Shown in pieces: positions 43,801-50,801 of a stretch of DNA of 64,000 nt (positions within the stretch are counted from its first letter, which is position 1; each line of letters opens with the position of its first letter). The notes below the pieces were generated by a model. The model ran no database searches, had not been told where the DNA came from, and saw only the letters and a list, made by a program, of their open reading frames with translations. The position numbers and the translations under genes are program-made. The stretch is from Clostridia bacterium (GTDB lineage: Bacteria; Bacillota; Clostridia; Lachnospirales; Lachnospiraceae), in the NCBI GenBank assembly GCA_910574475.1, contig CAJTAT010000001.1:62001-126000 (forward strand), written 5' to 3'.

Positions 43801-44201
43801 CCGCTGTAGTCTGTGGCTGTCAAGTAGAATTTAGTTCCTTCTTTATCTAAATGTTCTTCCTCAATCACAACTTCTAATGCCACAGTTGCACCTGTCTGGT
43901 AATAGTTTTCTATAAGGGTTCCCTGGGAATCCTTCCAGGTGGCCCGGACCAGAGGGGCTTTCGTATCCTCTGGTTCTTCTGGTTCTGGTTCTTCCGGGTC
44001 TGGATTCTCTGGGTCCGGGTTCTCTGGATCTGGGTTCTCTGGGTCTGGTTCTTCTGGATCTATTTCTCCCAGATTTGGAGGTTCTGTCTCTATTTCTATG
44101 TTTACCCCTTCTCTTAATTCTTCGCAGCTTCCTTCGATTCCCTGGCACAGCAAAATGCAAATCAGCATCCATAATCCTATTATTTCTTTTCTTATTTTCA
44201 T
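40887..44201 (-). CDS. Large membrane-anchored surface protein with Ig-like repeats
   Basis: 1104 residues. A signal peptide (KIRKEIIGLWMLICILLC, about 1-27) is followed by an acidic Pro-rich stalk of repeated PDPENP units (about 45-78). About eight to ten repeated beta-sandwich domains follow, many opening with a D-K/T-x-x-P-x-V strand and containing E-K-Y-Y or N-F-x-P patterns. A C-terminal membrane helix (LIGASAGLVIFGF) ends before basic residues. No sortase motif was found. The ATG at 44201 follows GGAGGA at 8 bases. The frame could extend 65 codons into the duplicated kinase 3' sequence, which I reject. Probably an adhesin or wall-spanning protein; neighbours suggest kinase-linked envelope function. 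Confidence 0.85.
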   Translation of the reverse strand: MKIRKEIIGLWMLICILLCQGIEGSCEELREGVNIEIETEPPNLGEIDPEEPDPENPDPENPDPENPDPEEPEPEEPEDTKAPLVRATWKDSQGTLIENYYQTGATVALEVVIEEEHLDKEGTKFYLTATDYSGGEVSCEEVSFLHEKSLKELEQLLGDELREGDNCPIEISESENIVTLSIQLRTQAHYTLSAVVMDEAGNYTKECLGKYEELCPLQDTSEGGEKFILGTCCLDRTPPEIKLKEGDDGRPTGDITWRAQEESFFKKMIRGVTFGYFCKPEIEVRIQAFDEISGVESITYTLWELADLKDKEEAHISKTVTAHRGEILQEEEGSNRAYVAFTIPDSFQGTIKAIAKDQAGNEMGSWTETVGLLAESDEIHRQNVSLEVIFVEGEGKKEHFYRGDVRVNVNMKDTFSGIGSVTFQAGEQEERLSFAEKEQEVVTETEHSFTIQAAGQNQNQIPVSLELTDLAGHKTKIASVPEIHIDTVAPRVEVEWINTDARNEKYYRADRTAVITVTERNFDPTDVQMELTGMEVHELSWFHQKGDGCEGSENPDHLGHSDTCAWITKVVFDRDGEYTFGFSLRDAAGNQGSYGKVESFIIDKTPPVIQVSWNQVQAHHEKYYGQERKAVIDILEQNFRPEDGAIKIQASHRGLSINPPRINPFQEEQKEGWSQEKAQIGKTWQTEAVFDFDGLFQLQAECMDLAGNMAKVYLSEEFVIDLTPPQILFFDVEDRSANNGTVSPRLEVQDTNYDGEQLKIRFEGSNGQGRIPDSSKESSKYNLSVKWKDFERVPENDDLYRITAEAVDLAGNKAEAELLFSVNRFGSVYVLEQETEKLAGPGGTYYTNLEPEIIIEEYNVDLLEGKKVTYSRDGEVVHLQEGEDYTTEFSGSEDTWKTYRYEIRRQNFQKDGTYVITLYSEDRASNISTNRIKEKTVEFMVDKTKPSVVITGVEENGKYRGYKREIQVDIKDQMILKGARVYLNDECVAESAQEDLRENHGFFTVTASKSDEWQSVKVEAWDAAGNVTKTEKIYFFVASPFKIHIPPREESIQVQPKSETTLSSVEEAKTSPDVILDLIGASAGLVIFGFRKPIFSILEKQRKT
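43975..44062. repeat. 18-bp tandem repeat region encoding PDPENP units
   Basis: Near-identical 18-bp units in the stalk-coding part of the surface protein gene translate to three PDPENP units and several PDPEEP/EPEEP variants. All unit changes are multiples of 18 bp, so slippage would alter stalk length without breaking the frame. Confidence 0.75.
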
Positions 44202-44219
44202 TCTAAATTCCTCCATTAT

Positions 44220-44394
44220 AAGTTCCGCTTCGTCCTTACAGCGCACGGGGGCTAGAACGAATTTCCGGCCACAGTATCTTGTGTCCGTAAATTGTTCTGT
44301 GCGCTGCTCTGGACTTCGCTGTTTGTTAAGTTCCGCTTCGTCCTTACAGCGCACGGGGGCTAGAACAAATTTCCGGCCACAGTATCTTGTGTCC
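44220..44394. repeat. 67-bp direct repeat duplicating the kinase 3' end
   Basis: Units 44220-44286 and 44328-44394 are identical except for one base (g/a) and lie 41 bp apart. The second unit contains the last codons and TAG of the kinase gene. The first repeats the same codons and stop in the leader of the surface protein gene. GTGCGCTG in the spacer (44299-44306) pairs perfectly with CAGCGCAC of the second unit (44347-44354), forming a hairpin between the two genes. Confidence 0.85.
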
Positions 44395-46093
44395 ATAGCA
44401 AATCAACTTGCTGTCTGGCCTCTTTTAAAAGTTCTGTCAGGCTTGTCCTCATCTGTTCCAGGCCCCACATTGTCCAGTCCACATGGTCAAAGTCTGACTG
44501 CAAATGCTCCTGGATGGCGTCTAACTGTTTCTCCATTTCCTCCTCTGTTACACCTGCTCTATAAAATTCCTGGGTTCTGGTATAGATCTGGCAGGCCAGC
44601 TCCTGGTACATCCGAAGAGCTGTGACTGCGTTGTCAAGCTCTGTGAGATTGCCTTCTGTGAGTTCTGTCAAATCTCTCCAATAATCCAGATAAGAAGTAG
44701 TCTTATCCCCTGTCTTATCCAAAACTCCTAATTGTGTATAATATTCTGCAATGGTTCCAAGCCTCCTGGCTCTCTCCTGGCAGGAGGAAGGCAGGGTATC
44801 TGAGGCTGCGGCTGCATGCAGCCATTTCACTGCATAAGACTTGTTCCCATCAGTCTCATAATAATAGTAGTAGGCCAGCCCCAATTCATAGGCCAGTCTG
44901 TCGTAATCTTCTGGGTGCTCTTTCAGAGCCTGTTCATACGTGCTGGTTCCAGATATTTTTGTGTTCAGCAGCCTTCGCAGGTACTCATCCTCCTCCTGCT
45001 CAAAATTAATCGTTCCGTTCTCTTCCGGCATGAGAAATACTCTGTTCAAAAGCTCTATATATCCTTCTGCCACAGAAGGCTTTAAGTGAATTGCCTGTTC
45101 ATAGGCCTCGATCTGTTCCTCTGTGGAAGTAATCTCAAGCGCCCGCCTCATTCTTTCCTGATAGGTGTCAGAAGTAATACGCTCCTTCATCTGGTGCAAA
45201 ACAATAGCGCCACAGCTAACAGTGACAGCCAGGGCGGCTGTTCCAAGAAAAATCCTTAGTTTTCTCCCCTGTTTTCTAAGGCACTGCCTATCAAGTTCTT
45301 CCAAATGTTCTAAATCATATTGAAGATCCTCACAGCTCTCATACCGCTTTCCGGGATCTCTCTGGGTACATTTCAGTATTATTTTTTCAAGATTGGGAGA
45401 AAACTGGGAATTCCAGTGGCGGATGGGATAGATGATATAAGGATATTCTGTGGGGGTGTGCCCGGTGAGGAGATGATACAGTGTAATTCCCAGGCAATAA
45501 ATGTCTGTCCTGGCATCTGTCTGCCCGCAGCCTTCCCACTGTTCCGGGGCTGCATAGCCGGGTGTTCCAAGACATACGGTGTCTTCCCCGTCTTCCTGCT
45601 CCTTGATTTCCCCGGCTGTTCCAAAATCAATTAGCTTCACGTTTCCATCTGCTTGCAACATTACATTAGACGGCTTCATATCGCGATAAATGATAGGCGG
45701 TTCCTGTCTGTGCAGATAGCCCAACACTTCACAGAGCTGCTTCCCCCATGCAATCACATCTTTCTGGGACTGCACGCCACTGCCTTTAAGCAAGCTTTCC
45801 AGAGTATGGCCCTCAATATAATCCATAACAATCAAAAGGCTTCCTTCACTGTCAATTACATCTACAATGCTGGGAAGGCGGGGATGACGCAGCTTTTTTA
45901 AAAGTTCTGTCTCCATCCTCAATCGCTGAAGATTCATCTCTGAGTCATACCTAGCCTCTGTTCGAACCTCCTTAATGGCCCATGTTTTATTTGCTTTTTC
46001 ATTGATCGCCAGATAGACAGTGCTCATGCCGCCCTGGCCAATTCTTCCTAAGATCTTGTATTTTCCATCAATGACAGAACCTGTCTGTAACAT
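44360..46093 (-). CDS. Membrane-anchored Ser/Thr protein kinase with TPR-like extracellular part
   Basis: About 577 residues. The Hanks-type kinase domain (1-265) has GRIGQGGMSTVYLA (P-loop), IKEV (Lys), YRDMKPSNVML (catalytic Asp), LIDFGTAG (DFG) and GTPGYAAPEQ. A single membrane helix (about 282-302, FLGTAALAVTVSCGAIVL) leads to an outer helical region rich in paired helices resembling TPR units. It lacks PASTA repeats. The ATG at 46093 has AAAGG 10 bases upstream. A GTG seven codons earlier is an alternative. The last codons lie in the duplicated 67-bp unit, so the C-terminal tail (DTVAGNLF) may have been acquired or altered by that event. Confidence 0.9.
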   Translation of the reverse strand: MLQTGSVIDGKYKILGRIGQGGMSTVYLAINEKANKTWAIKEVRTEARYDSEMNLQRLRMETELLKKLRHPRLPSIVDVIDSEGSLLIVMDYIEGHTLESLLKGSGVQSQKDVIAWGKQLCEVLGYLHRQEPPIIYRDMKPSNVMLQADGNVKLIDFGTAGEIKEQEDGEDTVCLGTPGYAAPEQWEGCGQTDARTDIYCLGITLYHLLTGHTPTEYPYIIYPIRHWNSQFSPNLEKIILKCTQRDPGKRYESCEDLQYDLEHLEELDRQCLRKQGRKLRIFLGTAALAVTVSCGAIVLHQMKERITSDTYQERMRRALEITSTEEQIEAYEQAIHLKPSVAEGYIELLNRVFLMPEENGTINFEQEEDEYLRRLLNTKISGTSTYEQALKEHPEDYDRLAYELGLAYYYYYETDGNKSYAVKWLHAAAASDTLPSSCQERARRLGTIAEYYTQLGVLDKTGDKTTSYLDYWRDLTELTEGNLTELDNAVTALRMYQELACQIYTRTQEFYRAGVTEEEMEKQLDAIQEHLQSDFDHVDWTMWGLEQMRTSLTELLKEARQQVDLLWTQDTVAGNLF

Positions 46094-46133
46094 TTCTACA
46101 ACACCTTTCTGCACACAGGATGTCTGGCTTTCT

Positions 46134-46589
46134 TTACAAAATCATTGTGAGCCAAAACCCCATTAGAAAAAAGGGTACTAAGACAATCCTATCTTTGCGT
46201 TTCTTCTTTCCCAAAGCCAAAAAGCAGACAGACACTACAGCCGCCATAAACAATCCATATGCAAAACAGGAAAAGGTCCGAGAAATGCCCTCATAAAGAG
46301 AAATCATTCCCAGTAGCTTTATATCTCCCATCCCTATCCCATTTCTGCTGATAGATGCCAAGACCAGCAGCGTGAAAAGAACGATTCCACAGCCTGTCAA
46401 GTCTTGCAATAGCTGCCAGACAGACTGCTCCCAACTTAGGGCAAACTCCAGAATCCAAAGAATACCACGGCAGAGCAAAGCTGTCAGCAGCAATCTATTG
46501 GGAACGATTCGTCTTTTCCAATCAATCCAGGCCGCTGTTGTCAAAAAAGACAGCACTAGGCAGGTTTTTATAAAATCAAGACCTCCCAA
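46134..46589 (-). CDS. A24-family prepilin peptidase (TadV-like)
   Basis: 151 residues with about four to five membrane helices. It has the two aspartates of A24 peptidases, one in AAWIDWKRRIVPN (residue about 22) and one in the GMGDIKLLG motif. The short form lacking the methylase domain resembles TadV/CpaA. It would cleave leader peptides of type IV pilins. No pilin gene is visible in the window. The start is uncertain. The TTG at 46589 has only AAGGAC just upstream, while a GGGAGG further in has no good in-frame codon. Its own promoter may lie in the preceding 213-bp gap, which holds a TATAAT at 46762-46767. Confidence 0.8.
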   Translation of the reverse strand: MGGLDFIKTCLVLSFLTTAAWIDWKRRIVPNRLLLTALLCRGILWILEFALSWEQSVWQLLQDLTGCGIVLFTLLVLASISRNGIGMGDIKLLGMISLYEGISRTFSCFAYGLFMAAVVSVCFLALGKKKRKDRIVLVPFFLMGFWLTMIL

Positions 46590-46742
46590 GTCCTTACTTA
46601 AACATAAAATACCCTATCATCCTCCTTTGACTTTTTCATGTTGTAATTTGGATAAATTGCACAGAACTGTGCTGATTCAAACTTAGAATTGAAACACAAA
46701 GTGAAATACCCTGCAGCAACTTGGCTCGTTGCTCGCGGGAAT

Positions 46743-46779
46743 AAAAAATTGCGTTAAAAATATTATAACACAATTTTTT
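46743..46779 (-). terminator. Terminator after scpB
   Basis: A 14-bp stem (AAAAAATTGTGTTA with TAACGCAATTTTTT, one G-T pair) ends in six T on the minus strand, 24 bp past the scpB stop. The loop contains TATAAT, so promoter activity on the minus strand is also possible. The rest of the 46590-46802 gap shows nothing else I can name. Confidence 0.7.
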
Positions 46780-46802
46780 CCAAAAACAAGATAATTTTTC
46801 CG

Positions 46803-47372
46803 TTATTTTCTCGTATTCTGCTGAATCTCTTCCTCTGCCTCTTCTTTAAAGTCTTCTATCTGCTCCTGAGAAATCCGTGGCAGCTCCGTCACAGAGGACA
46901 CGCCAAAGCTTCGCAGGAAATCCTCGGTGGTACCGAACAAGTTGGGACGGCCAGGGGCATCCAGGCGTCCAACCTCTTCGATGAGTCCGTACTCCACCAG
47001 CTTGTTCACTGCATGATCGCATTTGACTCCCCGGATCTTCTCAATCTCAAGCCTGGTCACAGGCTGTTTGTAAGCTACAATGGACAGAGTTTCCAGAAGA
47101 ACGTCTGTCAGCACATATTTTTTAGGCTGCTTGGCCACCCGAATCAGATAGTCGTAATATTCTGTCTTGGTACAAAGCTGATAAGAATTTTCCAGCTCCA
47201 CGATTCGGATTCCTCGATCCTCCTCCTCATAGCGCTCTATCATTCTACGCACAATTTCCCGCACCCAGGCCTCGCTCAGCTCCAGGGCAGCCGCTAACCT
47301 GGATACCTCTACAGATTCTCCCATAGTAAATAATATGGCTTCTATAATTGCCTCTAATTTCTGGTTTTCCAC
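46803..47372 (-). CDS. scpB: Segregation and condensation protein B
   Basis: 189 residues, normal for ScpB. It has two winged-helix domains. The N-terminal one holds LEAIIEAILFTMGESVEVSRLAAALEL, and the second LLETLSIVAYKQPVTRLEIEKIRGV, the family signature. It ends with FGVSSVTELP and an acidic tail. ScpB pairs with ScpA and SMC in the condensin complex that organises and segregates chromosomes. It follows scpA after 24 bp and is followed by a terminator, so it is the last gene of its operon. Confidence 0.96.
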   Translation of the reverse strand: MENQKLEAIIEAILFTMGESVEVSRLAAALELSEAWVREIVRRMIERYEEEDRGIRIVELENSYQLCTKTEYYDYLIRVAKQPKKYVLTDVLLETLSIVAYKQPVTRLEIEKIRGVKCDHAVNKLVEYGLIEEVGRLDAPGRPNLFGTTEDFLRSFGVSSVTELPRISQEQIEDFKEEAEEEIQQNTRK

Positions 47373-47396
47373 TGTTTCTCCCTCATCTTCCTAATA

Positions 47397-48182
47397 TTAC
47401 TTGATTGAAACATTTTCCACCACTTCTGTATGTACCTCTTTTGATTCAATCAAAATCTCCTCAAAGATTCCATCCTGATACACGGTTATTTTCCCCATCT
47501 TCATCATCTCCAGAACTGCCAAAAACGTAACAATCACATGCATCTTACTCCGTTTTGCCTCTCCTGCCAGCAGGGCCCCGAAGCTAAAGCGCTTGTTATT
47601 CGACAAATATTCCTCTACATAAGATATTTTGTCTTCGAGGCTTACTTCCTCTTTCTCAATTGTGCCGAATTTGCTGCGCACAGGGTCTATTTTATCTTCC
47701 GATCTGCGGAGCGTTGCCTGAAAAATTTCATTTAACTTTTGAAGGGTGACGTCGCTCATTAGTTTTTCCAGATCCACCGGCTCAATATAGGCAGCTACCT
47801 CCTCCGGGATTGCCGCCTGCTTATAAAAGACTCTGTCTGCCAGACACTGCCGCTCTTTTAGCTCATAAGCCATATATTTGTACATCTTATATTCCAGTAG
47901 ACGTTCCACCAATTCTGCCCTGGGGTCAATCTCCTCCCCCTCCTCATCGACTTCAGCCGGAAGCAACATTTTTGCTTTAATCTCCAAAAGAGTGGCCGCC
48001 ATCACCAGGAATTCACTCATGACATTCAGATCTCGAGACTCCATGGCACGAATATATTCCATATATTGATCAGTGATCATCACAATGGGAATATCATAGA
48101 TATCTATTTTATTGCTTTCTATCAAATGCAGCAGAAGATCCAATGGACCTTCAAACACAGACAGCTTTACGGGGATGCCCAT
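47397..48182 (-). CDS. scpA: Segregation and condensation protein A
   Basis: 261 residues. The kleisin N-terminus reads PVKLSVFEGPLDLLLHLIESNKIDIYDIPI and the C-terminal winged helix carries VIVTFLAVLEMMKMGKI. It bridges the SMC heads and recruits ScpB in the bacterial condensin. The middle is charged, as usual. The start overlaps the final base of the metallophosphoesterase gene, and scpB follows after a 24-bp gap, giving a tight mpe-scpA-scpB operon. Confidence 0.96.
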   Translation of the reverse strand: MGIPVKLSVFEGPLDLLLHLIESNKIDIYDIPIVMITDQYMEYIRAMESRDLNVMSEFLVMAATLLEIKAKMLLPAEVDEEGEEIDPRAELVERLLEYKMYKYMAYELKERQCLADRVFYKQAAIPEEVAAYIEPVDLEKLMSDVTLQKLNEIFQATLRRSEDKIDPVRSKFGTIEKEEVSLEDKISYVEEYLSNNKRFSFGALLAGEAKRSKMHVIVTFLAVLEMMKMGKITVYQDGIFEEILIESKEVHTEVVENVSIK

Positions 48183-48997
48183 TATGCCCCTCCTCTTCCT
48201 TTCAGATGAATCACTGCAAGCTCCGCAGGATTAAAAATCCGCACATTCACTGTATGTGTGCCCAGCCCTCGGCTTACAATGAGATCCCGGCCACCTTTGC
48301 TAAAATGTCCTGCATCATACTTGGGAAATAACCGGGCCTGGGGCGTAATCACTCCGCCGATTCCGGGAATTCTTATCACTCCTCCGTGCAAGTGACCAGA
48401 AAGTGTCAAATCTGCCCCCCACTTAGCATACTGTTCAAAATAAACAGGATTGTGAGCTAGCAAAATATTATATTCTTTCGGATCTGGACTTCCAAGGGCA
48501 TCCAAAAGCTCCTGCTCCTGAAACTGCTGCTTGGTCATTCTATGATAGTATTTCAAATCCAGATTAAATCCATAGATTACAGCCTGACAGTCTGCCTTTC
48601 TAAAAGTAGCTTTTTCATTTTTCAAAAGCTTCACTCCACACTCAAGTAATGCTCCCGTATACTCTGCATGCATCGTTCCGTAGAGCTCAGGATGTATCAG
48701 CAACCGCTCTTCATGGTTGCCATACCCATAGAATATGGGAAACCCCTTCTTACGCAATCGCTGAAACAGAGCCAGGGCCGGCTCAAACGGCTGCTTTGTA
48801 TTGGAGATCAACATATCCCCTGCCACCAATATGGCGTCAGGCTTTTGTGCCTCAATCGCTGCAAGCAGCCGTTCGTTGTCCGGCCCGTACCTATGATTAT
48901 GCAAATCTGCCATAAGAATAAAAGTAAGGTCTCTTTTTTCTGGCAGCTTCGCTGTATTTAAATGATATTGAAAAGTTTTAAATTTAGACATGGGCAT
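48182..48997 (-). CDS. Calcineurin-like metallophosphoesterase
   Basis: 271 residues of the YaeI/YkuE-like group. Metal-binding motifs appear in order: MADLHNHRYG (D-x-H), VAGDM (GD), YGNHE (GNHE), LLAHNP (H) and SGHLHGG (GHxH). There is no signal peptide or membrane helix, unlike YkuE, so it is probably cytosolic. The substrate is unknown. Lipid A-related and UDP-diacylglucosamine hydrolysis occur in relatives, but this is a Gram-positive setting. The first ATG (48997) has no good ribosome-binding site. A second ATG two codons later is equally possible. It leads the scpAB operon. Confidence 0.88.
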   Translation of the reverse strand: MPMSKFKTFQYHLNTAKLPEKRDLTFILMADLHNHRYGPDNERLLAAIEAQKPDAILVAGDMLISNTKQPFEPALALFQRLRKKGFPIFYGYGNHEERLLIHPELYGTMHAEYTGALLECGVKLLKNEKATFRKADCQAVIYGFNLDLKYYHRMTKQQFQEQELLDALGSPDPKEYNILLAHNPVYFEQYAKWGADLTLSGHLHGGVIRIPGIGGVITPQARLFPKYDAGHFSKGGRDLIVSRGLGTHTVNVRIFNPAELAVIHLKGRGGA

Positions 48998-49074
48998 ATC
49001 ATATCACAGATTTTCTTAAATTGCAATGAAATCTGGCTGCAACAAGAGATGAGGATATGGCTCCGCCAGTCCAT

Positions 49075-50688
49075 TTAAGGAAGCTTGGAGCAACCAAAGT
49101 ATTTTCCAGTAGGAGTCGTACATAAACCGCCTCCACAAGTGCATCGCAGTGTATCTGGAAGCTGCTGCCCAACCTCATACATGCTTTTAATTGTTTCATC
49201 CAGAGGGATGACTGGATCAAACCCTAGCATTACCATATTTGCAGCAGCCATGGCATTTGCAACAGCACTGACATTTCTGTTGATACAGGGAATTTCAGTC
49301 AATCCACCTACAGGATCACAGATCAGTCCCAGCATGTTCTGCAATGCCATTGATGCCGCCTTGAACCCCTGATAGATATTTCCTCCAAGCATTGCTACTA
49401 TGCCAGATGCAGCCATGGCACTGGCCGAACCATTTTCTGCCTGGCATCCAGCCACCTCCGCTCCAAAAGTTGCCTGATTTGCAATAAAAGCCCCGGTCAA
49501 TCCGCTGGAAAGAAGTCCCTTTATCTCCTCCTCATGAGTTAGCCCTAAAGAGTCACTTAATGCAAAGATTGCCGCAGGGACCACACCACTGGAACCTGCA
49601 GTCGGTGCCGCCACTATGGTATTATGTGCGCAACTATTTTCCATGACAGAAACTGCATAGAGCATAGCTTTATTAAGACATCCAATGTCTGCCAGTCTTT
49701 TGCTTCCAGATTCATAGGTGCGCCGCATCTCACAGGCACGGTATGGGAGAAATCCAAATGCTTTTGTGTCTTTTGGATCAGGTGGATTATATGCCGTATT
49801 TCCCATAGCTTTCAATGTTTGCTCTGCAAGAGAAAGAACCTCATCCTTTGATATTTGTCCTACTGAAGTTTCATAATCGATAGCAAGTTCTGTCACTGTC
49901 TTTCCAGTATTCTTTGCAAAAACCAGAGCTTCTGTGGCAGTATAGAATCCTTTCTTCTGTTCTTTCTGGGGCCTCATGCTCACAGGTAACACATTGCCAG
50001 TATGGCGGACAGCCCAAACATTGCGCTCTTCTTTTAATGCATCAATAGCCGCTTCCTCTCTGGCGTTCAATCCCTCAATCCAGATCATACAAGAGAGTGG
50101 ATTGCTGTTATTCGGAGCTTCATGGGTTTTCCAGACAGTCTGAACTGCAGCATGTCCTGAAATTGCTCTGATTTTTTCAATAATTCTGTCAGGATCGGAC
50201 GCTGTATATTCAACAAAGCTCATCCTTGTACTTCCGTCAATTGAAACTGGAAACCCGTCAAGAGCTGTAATTTTAAATGTGCCACCGCCCGTGGAAAGGG
50301 TCAATGCACTCATTTCTACTTTATCGCCATTTCCATATACATCGATCCGTGCTTCATTGGGATGCGTATGGCTTAGCATCTCTTTAGAAAAACAGATATC
50401 AACTCCTTTATCAACAGCAATCTGGACAGCATCTTTCAACCTGGGATCATCCGTCGTCATTCCCAGGAGACCTCCGGTAAACCCAAAATTTGATCCTTGT
50501 CCAATATAGGTGGATGGATAAGAGCCTGCTGCGTCAAATATCACAACTGCTTTCTCTATTTTCCTTCCAAACAAATTACGTACAGTCAACCCAATGCGGG
50601 CACACCCTGCAGAATGTGAACTGGAAGGCCCAGCCATAATCGGCCCCAACACATCATTAAAGATACTATGTGCAGTCATATTCTTCAT
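49075..50688 (-). CDS. L-serine ammonia-lyase, Fe-S dependent, single chain
   Basis: 537 residues, with beta and alpha domains fused in one polypeptide. The N-terminal domain has FNDVLGPIMAGPSSSHSAG and STRMSFVEY. The alpha domain has APTAGSSGVVPAA and the three [4Fe-4S] cysteines in GCQAENGSA, ICDPVGG and EIPCINR, spaced 42 and 11 residues apart as in characterised enzymes. It deaminates L-serine to pyruvate and ammonia. An unusual Cys-rich tail (RCTCGGGLC, near the C-terminus) is present. GGGAG precedes the ATG. A large hairpin (50720-50756) lies just upstream, between this gene and the carboxypeptidase gene. Confidence 0.95.
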   Translation of the reverse strand: MKNMTAHSIFNDVLGPIMAGPSSSHSAGCARIGLTVRNLFGRKIEKAVVIFDAAGSYPSTYIGQGSNFGFTGGLLGMTTDDPRLKDAVQIAVDKGVDICFSKEMLSHTHPNEARIDVYGNGDKVEMSALTLSTGGGTFKITALDGFPVSIDGSTRMSFVEYTASDPDRIIEKIRAISGHAAVQTVWKTHEAPNNSNPLSCMIWIEGLNAREEAAIDALKEERNVWAVRHTGNVLPVSMRPQKEQKKGFYTATEALVFAKNTGKTVTELAIDYETSVGQISKDEVLSLAEQTLKAMGNTAYNPPDPKDTKAFGFLPYRACEMRRTYESGSKRLADIGCLNKAMLYAVSVMENSCAHNTIVAAPTAGSSGVVPAAIFALSDSLGLTHEEEIKGLLSSGLTGAFIANQATFGAEVAGCQAENGSASAMAASGIVAMLGGNIYQGFKAASMALQNMLGLICDPVGGLTEIPCINRNVSAVANAMAAANMVMLGFDPVIPLDETIKSMYEVGQQLPDTLRCTCGGGLCTTPTGKYFGCSKLP

Positions 50689-50719
50689 CTTTTGATTCTC
50701 CCTTGTTCTCTGCTCATAA

Positions 50720-50760
50720 ATACCCCTTTGCGAAAATTTTTTCGCAAAGAGGGTATTTTT
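50720..50760. terminator. Perfect hairpin between the carboxypeptidase and serine dehydratase genes
   Basis: The arms ATACCC-TTTGCGAAAA and TTTTCGCAAAG-GGGTAT (one mismatched or bulged position) form a stem of about 16 bp with almost no loop. It is followed by TTTTT on the plus strand and TTTATGA on the minus strand. It probably ends transcription from the carboxypeptidase gene and may work in both directions. Confidence 0.7.
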
Positions 50761-50801
50761 CAGTATTATTTATTATAAATTATTTTCTTTCAGTACTCAA
50801 G

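Noticed and set aside
44220-44394. CRISPR-like repeat and spacer
   Set aside because: Only two units of 67 bp with one spacer, no cas genes, and the unit contains a gene end; this is a local duplication.
44202-44396. 65-codon N-terminal extension of the surface protein
   Set aside because: It reads through both copies of the duplicated kinase 3' end in an unrelated frame and would place the signal peptide internally; GGAGGA supports the ATG at 44201.
43939-44625. 228-codon plus-strand frame rich in Ser and Gly
   Set aside because: Its composition is the complement of the PDPENP repeat; an artefact of the tandem repeat on the other strand.
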